NCBI GenBank assembly: GCA_017465905.1
Contig: JAFTVE010000047.1
Coordinates: forward strand, 1-64,000
Direction: 5' to 3'
DNA length: 64,000 nt
From: Bacteroidaceae bacterium
GTDB lineage: Bacteria; Bacteroidota; Bacteroidia; Bacteroidales; Bacteroidaceae
Shown: one piece after another, positions 60,320-64,000 of the stretch
Numbering within the stretch: the stretch's first letter is position 1
Layout: each line of letters begins with the position of its first letter
Translations under genes and position numbers: made by a program
The notes under the pieces: generated by a model
What the model was told of the DNA's origin: nothing
Seen by the model: the letters and a program-made list of their open reading frames with translations, nothing else
Database searches by the model: none

Positions 60320-62635
60320 CTAAAACTCATACCCGAAGCTGAAATATGCACCGAAGCGGTGGTGCAGGTCGTTCCAGTGCGCATAGAGCGAGAGAGGGCC
60401 TATGGTGGTATTGTACACCAATCCGCCACCAAATCCCCATATATCATCGCCTTCGGCGGCTTGGCCCAGCGTGTTGCAGCTATGAGCATAGTTGGCTATT
60501 GCCGAGAAGTAGAGGTCTGAGGCGAGTTGCTGCCGCAGTTCCATGCGCAACACAGCCAATTGGCGTTCGGTGAACTCACACCCCGTAAGTCCCACAAAGG
60601 GAATCTGCTGACGGGTATAGCGCTCTGCCAGATAGCCACCGATGTTGTTGCCATAGACAAAGGGCACGGCATCGCCCAAGAGGAGGCGCACCGAAGCGGC
60701 AGGCAGCAACACAGTGCCACGCCCCAGAGAGAACGCCGCAGAGGCATTGGCCTGTAAAGCCCAGAAGTTGCTACCCTCGCGGCTGCGGTTCCTTATATTA
60801 TATGTAGCCTCCAGCCCGTAGGCATAGCCAGAGGTGGGCAAGTAGGGAGCATTGAACAGATTGTTGCGTAGCGAGGCGTAGAGCCCCACATAGGAGTCGT
60901 GGCTCTGCGTATCGGTGTAGCTCCGCTCGGGCAGCTCCTCGCGATAGAGGTCATGGACGAGAAAGTAGTCGTAGCGGGCACCAAGACGCAGGTCATAATT
61001 GCGCGAGAGCACATCCGACAGATACACATCGCTACCATAGAAGTGGTAGTTGAAGGCATGTGAGCTCTTGTTGTAGAAGCGGTTGACATCGGAGAACCAA
61101 TACTTGAGTGACACATTCACCTGCGGCACCTTGCGGAAAGCATAGGCTGCATGGGCCTCGACCCACGGATTGATGCTCAGGCGAGTGGTGAGGTCGATCT
61201 TCGGGCCAGTCAGCCTAAGGCGATTGATGCCCACGCTGAAGAGTGCCGCCGCAGCCTCCTCGGAGTCAATACGCAGCCCCAGCTCCACTTGATTGAGCGG
61301 ATTGCTTGTCAACAGTATTTCCAGCGTATAGGGTCCCTCACCCAACAGGTGATACTGGACCGATGAGAAAGTGCCCATGCCATAGATACGCTCCACGACA
61401 TCGGTCAGCATATCCTCATCAAAGGGGGCGCCCTCCTCGATGCCATACAGGGCCAGCAATGCCAGTATGTCGTCGCGGTCGGCCCCACGGACGAGAATCT
61501 CCCGTAACCGACAATGGTCAGTCGACAAGTGGCATGTGCTCCTCAGCCGTGCAGAGTCCTGCTCATAGGCTTGCAGCTCCTCGCCCCATCGAGCAGACAG
61601 CCTGTCCTTCAGAGTCTCCAGTTGCGACTTGCTCTCCAAGGCCGTATGGTAGCCAATCTCCACCAGCTGGCTCAGGCGCAGCGTGTCGAACCCCATGACA
61701 GGATAGCTGCCCACCTTGGGCATGATGAGGAGGTCGGTGTCATCGATATTGCGTCGGTGCAGTTCTGCACCCATCGTGCCGATGAGTCGTTCGAAGATGC
61801 CTGTAAATGAATGCAGTTCACTGGGGTCGGGCATCCCTGTATTCAAGTCCACACCAATGACAACATCGGCTCCCATGGCGCGAGCCACATCCACAGGGTA
61901 GTTGTTCACCACGCCCCCATCGACCAGCACCAAGCTATCCTTATATACAGGGTAGAACACGCCGGGGATGGACATGCTGGCACGCATGGACTCTGCTATA
62001 TATCCTTTGTCGAGTACCACGGCATTGCCCGTAACCATATCTGTCGCCACGCAGGCAAAGGAGCGGGGGAATGCCTCGTAGCTCATCGAATCGTGATAGG
62101 CAATGGTAAGTTCAGTGAATGTATTGAGCAGGTTCTGCCCGTCGATGAGTCCTGGACGCGCCAGCACCTTGGGAAACGCGCGTTCGCTGCTTCGGCGCAC
62201 TTTGATGCCAGCATCGCGATAGCGTGCATTGCTCTCAGTACGCACATTGTTGACATAGGGAACGTTCACCTGATACTTCTGTTCAGCCATACGCTGCGCA
62301 TAAGGCAGCATGAAACGTGGCACATTGTTGCTCAGCAGCAGCTTCCAGTCTTGCGCCATGAGCAGCGAGTCCATCTCGTCGGCCGTATACCCTATGGAAT
62401 ACAATGCCCCTATGATGGCCCCCATGCTTGTACCGGCCACGTAGTCGATAGGAATCTGCATCTCTTCGATGAGGCGTATCACCCCCACGTGTGCAGCGCC
62501 ACGTGCACCACCACCGCTCAATACAAGAGCCACCTTGGGGCGTTCAGCCCCTGTGACATCACCACCCTGCTGCGCATAGCACATCGGCACCACACACAGC
62601 AGCACAACACATACGGTCGCAAAAAATCTTTTCAT
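60320..62635 (-). CDS. Patatin-like phospholipase with outer-membrane beta-barrel
   Basis: The 771-residue protein has a signal peptide (MKRFFATVCVVLLCVVPMCYAQ). The patatin domain has the oxyanion loop SGGGARGAAHVGVI, the nucleophile in AGTSMGAIIG and the catalytic Asp in VDGGVVNNYPV. A POTRA-like segment follows (REILVRGADRDDILALL), then a C-terminal Omp85-type barrel ending in AYFSFGYEF (last residue Phe). This is the type Vd (PlpD-like) secretion layout. It would show or release a lipase at the surface. The 93-bp gap to the nucleotidase consists of drifting AG-rich repeats. Confidence 0.93.
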   Translation of the reverse strand: MKRFFATVCVVLLCVVPMCYAQQGGDVTGAERPKVALVLSGGGARGAAHVGVIRLIEEMQIPIDYVAGTSMGAIIGALYSIGYTADEMDSLLMAQDWKLLLSNNVPRFMLPYAQRMAEQKYQVNVPYVNNVRTESNARYRDAGIKVRRSSERAFPKVLARPGLIDGQNLLNTFTELTIAYHDSMSYEAFPRSFACVATDMVTGNAVVLDKGYIAESMRASMSIPGVFYPVYKDSLVLVDGGVVNNYPVDVARAMGADVVIGVDLNTGMPDPSELHSFTGIFERLIGTMGAELHRRNIDDTDLLIMPKVGSYPVMGFDTLRLSQLVEIGYHTALESKSQLETLKDRLSARWGEELQAYEQDSARLRSTCHLSTDHCRLREILVRGADRDDILALLALYGIEEGAPFDEDMLTDVVERIYGMGTFSSVQYHLLGEGPYTLEILLTSNPLNQVELGLRIDSEEAAAALFSVGINRLRLTGPKIDLTTRLSINPWVEAHAAYAFRKVPQVNVSLKYWFSDVNRFYNKSSHAFNYHFYGSDVYLSDVLSRNYDLRLGARYDYFLVHDLYREELPERSYTDTQSHDSYVGLYASLRNNLFNAPYLPTSGYAYGLEATYNIRNRSREGSNFWALQANASAAFSLGRGTVLLPAASVRLLLGDAVPFVYGNNIGGYLAERYTRQQIPFVGLTGCEFTERQLAVLRMELRQQLASDLYFSAIANYAHSCNTLGQAAEGDDIWGFGGGLVYNTTIGPLSLYAHWNDLHHRFGAYFSFGYEF

Positions 62636-62737
62636 CACATACACCTATTGTGCAGCGATAACAATCATATGCGTCGAATGTTCCCTTAGAATTTGTTCAA
62701 AGCAGAAAAAAAGAAGAATGCTGCTCTAAGACGTTTG

Positions 62738-63484
62738 CTACTCGAAATAGAAAGTGAGCACTACGATACGGCTCGATGCCCCTTCGAGCGACTCGGTATA
62801 CTTCAGCAGATTCTTATCAATGAGGTCGCTACGGTCCTTGACCAGCAAGTCGGTGAGTCCGAAGCAGAACTTAATCTCAGGAATCAGCTTGAAGAACGGC
62901 AGATAGAAGTCACACCCCATGCCCAACTCCAACGCCAAGTCAAATCGCTTGGTCAGCAATGCCTTCTGCTTCTTTACGGTGAGGTCAATCATTGGGGATA
63001 GGCCTGCGACAACATAGGGGCGATAGTTGTTGAAGCGCTGGGCAGCATATTTTACATTTATGGGGACAGAGAGGTACGTGGATTTGATGTTCTGCTTCTC
63101 CTCTTTCCCGCTCTTCTGCTCACGGAAACGCACCATCTTGTCGCCAAAGTGCATGGTGGGGATGACGCGCAGTGCCAAATGCTGTGTAAGGTACCATTCG
63201 CCCAATACGCCCACCGAAAATCCCGGATTATAGGCCGCAACATCCGTAAACCACGCCTCCTCAGTGCCATCCTCTAAGGTGTGTACATACCCATTGTTGA
63301 TGAATTCGAGGTCCTGCATGTGGAGACCGAAGAGGAAACCATAGTGCCAGCGACGCATGTCGATATACGGGCGGTTCTGCACCTTGCGCTCTTGCGCAAA
63401 GTGCCTCAGCGGCAGCATGGAAAAGATTACCAATGCCACCACGCCGACTATCCAAGCATGGCTGATGTGCCTTGTAGCATTCAT
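62738..63484 (-). CDS. PorT-like outer-membrane beta-barrel protein
   Basis: The 248-residue protein begins with a signal-like hydrophobic stretch (AWIVGVVALVIFSMLPLRHFA), then YGFLFGLHMQDLEFINNG, GFSVGVLGEWYLTQHLALR and ends in IVVLTFYFE, the PorT pattern. PorT is a part of the type IX secretion apparatus in Porphyromonas. Whether it serves secretion here is inference. The start at 63484 begins the signal. Confidence 0.85.
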   Translation of the reverse strand: MNATRHISHAWIVGVVALVIFSMLPLRHFAQERKVQNRPYIDMRRWHYGFLFGLHMQDLEFINNGYVHTLEDGTEEAWFTDVAAYNPGFSVGVLGEWYLTQHLALRVIPTMHFGDKMVRFREQKSGKEEKQNIKSTYLSVPINVKYAAQRFNNYRPYVVAGLSPMIDLTVKKQKALLTKRFDLALELGMGCDFYLPFFKLIPEIKFCFGLTDLLVKDRSDLIDKNLLKYTESLEGASSRIVVLTFYFE

Positions 63485-63626
63485 ACGAATGTATAACGAA
63501 GAGGGAGCATAAATATTATTTAGACAGCGTACAAATTTGGAAGAAAAGACATGCAAAAGGGAACATCGGGTGCAGAAAAGCATTACCTTTGCGGTGTTAG
63601 TACGAATCATTTTAAACAATAGTATT

Positions 63627-63797
63627 ATGGCTTACGTAATTAATGACGACTGTATCAAGTGCGGTACTTGCGTTGATGAGTGCCCCTCTGAGGCTATCTC
63701 TGAAGGCGATACCAAGTATGTAATCGATCCCGCTGCTTGTGTTGACTGTGGCACATGCGCTGATGCTTGCCCCTCTGAGGCTATTCATCCGGAATAA
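63627..63797 (+). CDS. 2[4Fe-4S] ferredoxin
   Basis: The 56-residue protein has two CxxCxxCxxxCP clusters (CIKCGTCVDECPSEAI and CVDCGTCADACPSEAI), a clostridial-type ferredoxin that passes electrons to pyruvate:ferredoxin oxidoreductase and other anaerobic enzymes. A TACCTTTG -7 element is at 63584-63591. Confidence 0.97.
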   Translation: MAYVINDDCIKCGTCVDECPSEAISEGDTKYVIDPAACVDCGTCADACPSEAIHPE

Positions 63798-63820
63798 TCT
63801 GATACAGCATTATGTTTTTT

Positions 63821-63856
63821 TAAGGGATGTTCAATGAAGGACATCCCTTATTTTTT
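63821..63856 (+). terminator. Ferredoxin terminator
   Basis: TAAGGGATGT and ACATCCCTTA form a 10-bp perfect stem with a 10-base loop, followed by six T. Bases 63857-64000 show no gene. Confidence 0.92.
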
Positions 63857-64000
63857 GTTTCAGCTTGTCATCCCGACGCCCTCCATATTGTTCCCTTTGA
63901 CACAGAGATGCAAGCATAAAACAGGGGACAATCACTGCAATATTCCGCCAAGAGCCTCTAATACATGCTTAAAAAGCCTCAAATGCAGCGATTTTTTTGG

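Overview
The window is chromosomal DNA from a Bacteroidales bacterium, most likely Prevotellaceae (family-level assignment is inference). The evidence is Bacteroidota-type promoters (TTTG or TTG, about 20 bp, then TAnnTTTG), many MKK-type lipoprotein signals, a C10 protease, Mfa2/FimB-like, NigD-like, PorT-like and DUF3244 proteins, inositol-phosphate synthase and a pectin-degrading gene group.

Layout. 1-5.5 kb: secreted/accessory genes (lipoprotein, C10 protease whose signal peptide is out of frame at an A9 tract, acyltransferase, DUF3244, TPR sensor-like lipoprotein). 5.5-13 kb: housekeeping genes (DEAD-box helicase, LptF/G permease, YceD-rpmF, era-der, methyltransferase, FNT transporter). 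13-21 kb: two tandem Mfa2-like lipoproteins, fucI, then an M23 peptidase / NigD-like / acyltransferase group. 21-25.9 kb: SRP RNA, tRNA-Thr, creatininase-family amidohydrolase, lpdA, inositol-3-phosphate synthase, a small lipoprotein, tRNA-Gly and tRNA-Leu.

25.89-34.13 kb is an integrated element in tRNA-Leu(UAA), bounded by a 15-bp direct repeat. It carries a tyrosine integrase, two AlpA/MerR-type HTH proteins, a replication module (winged-helix protein, DUF6291-like, DnaB helicase, RusA resolvase), a Cro/CI regulator and a 400-bp region of tandem structured repeats, but no capsid, terminase large subunit or relaxase. It looks like a phage satellite or similar replicating integrative element.

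34.2-41.2 kb: an SGNH hydrolase and rnhB, then an accessory block. This holds a DUF3791-DUF3990-DUF3791 toxin-antitoxin-like triad, and a seven-gene operon (WYL regulator, GIY-YIG nuclease and five unknowns) bracketed by inverted copies of a 31-bp repeat. Next to it are a predicted structured small RNA and an array of eight palindromes at an exact 22-bp period. The operon plus RNA plus array is the best candidate here for an undescribed system.

41.3-51 kb: sufS, then a rhamnogalacturonan/pectin group (GH106-like, CE12-like esterase, GH36 alpha-galactosidase, GH105) interrupted by a 25-cysteine lipoprotein. 51-64 kb: CNNM-type transporter with a structured leader, purT, lon, tgt, tRNA-Pro, rplS, a 5'-nucleotidase with permuted domains, a patatin/outer-membrane barrel protein, a PorT-like protein and a 2[4Fe-4S] ferredoxin.

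Recurring themes are dispersed low-complexity repeats that also occur in frame inside two coding sequences, and a promoter family in which the -33 box is one arm of a covarying palindrome. Coordinates of short sites were read by eye and may be off by 1-2 bases.
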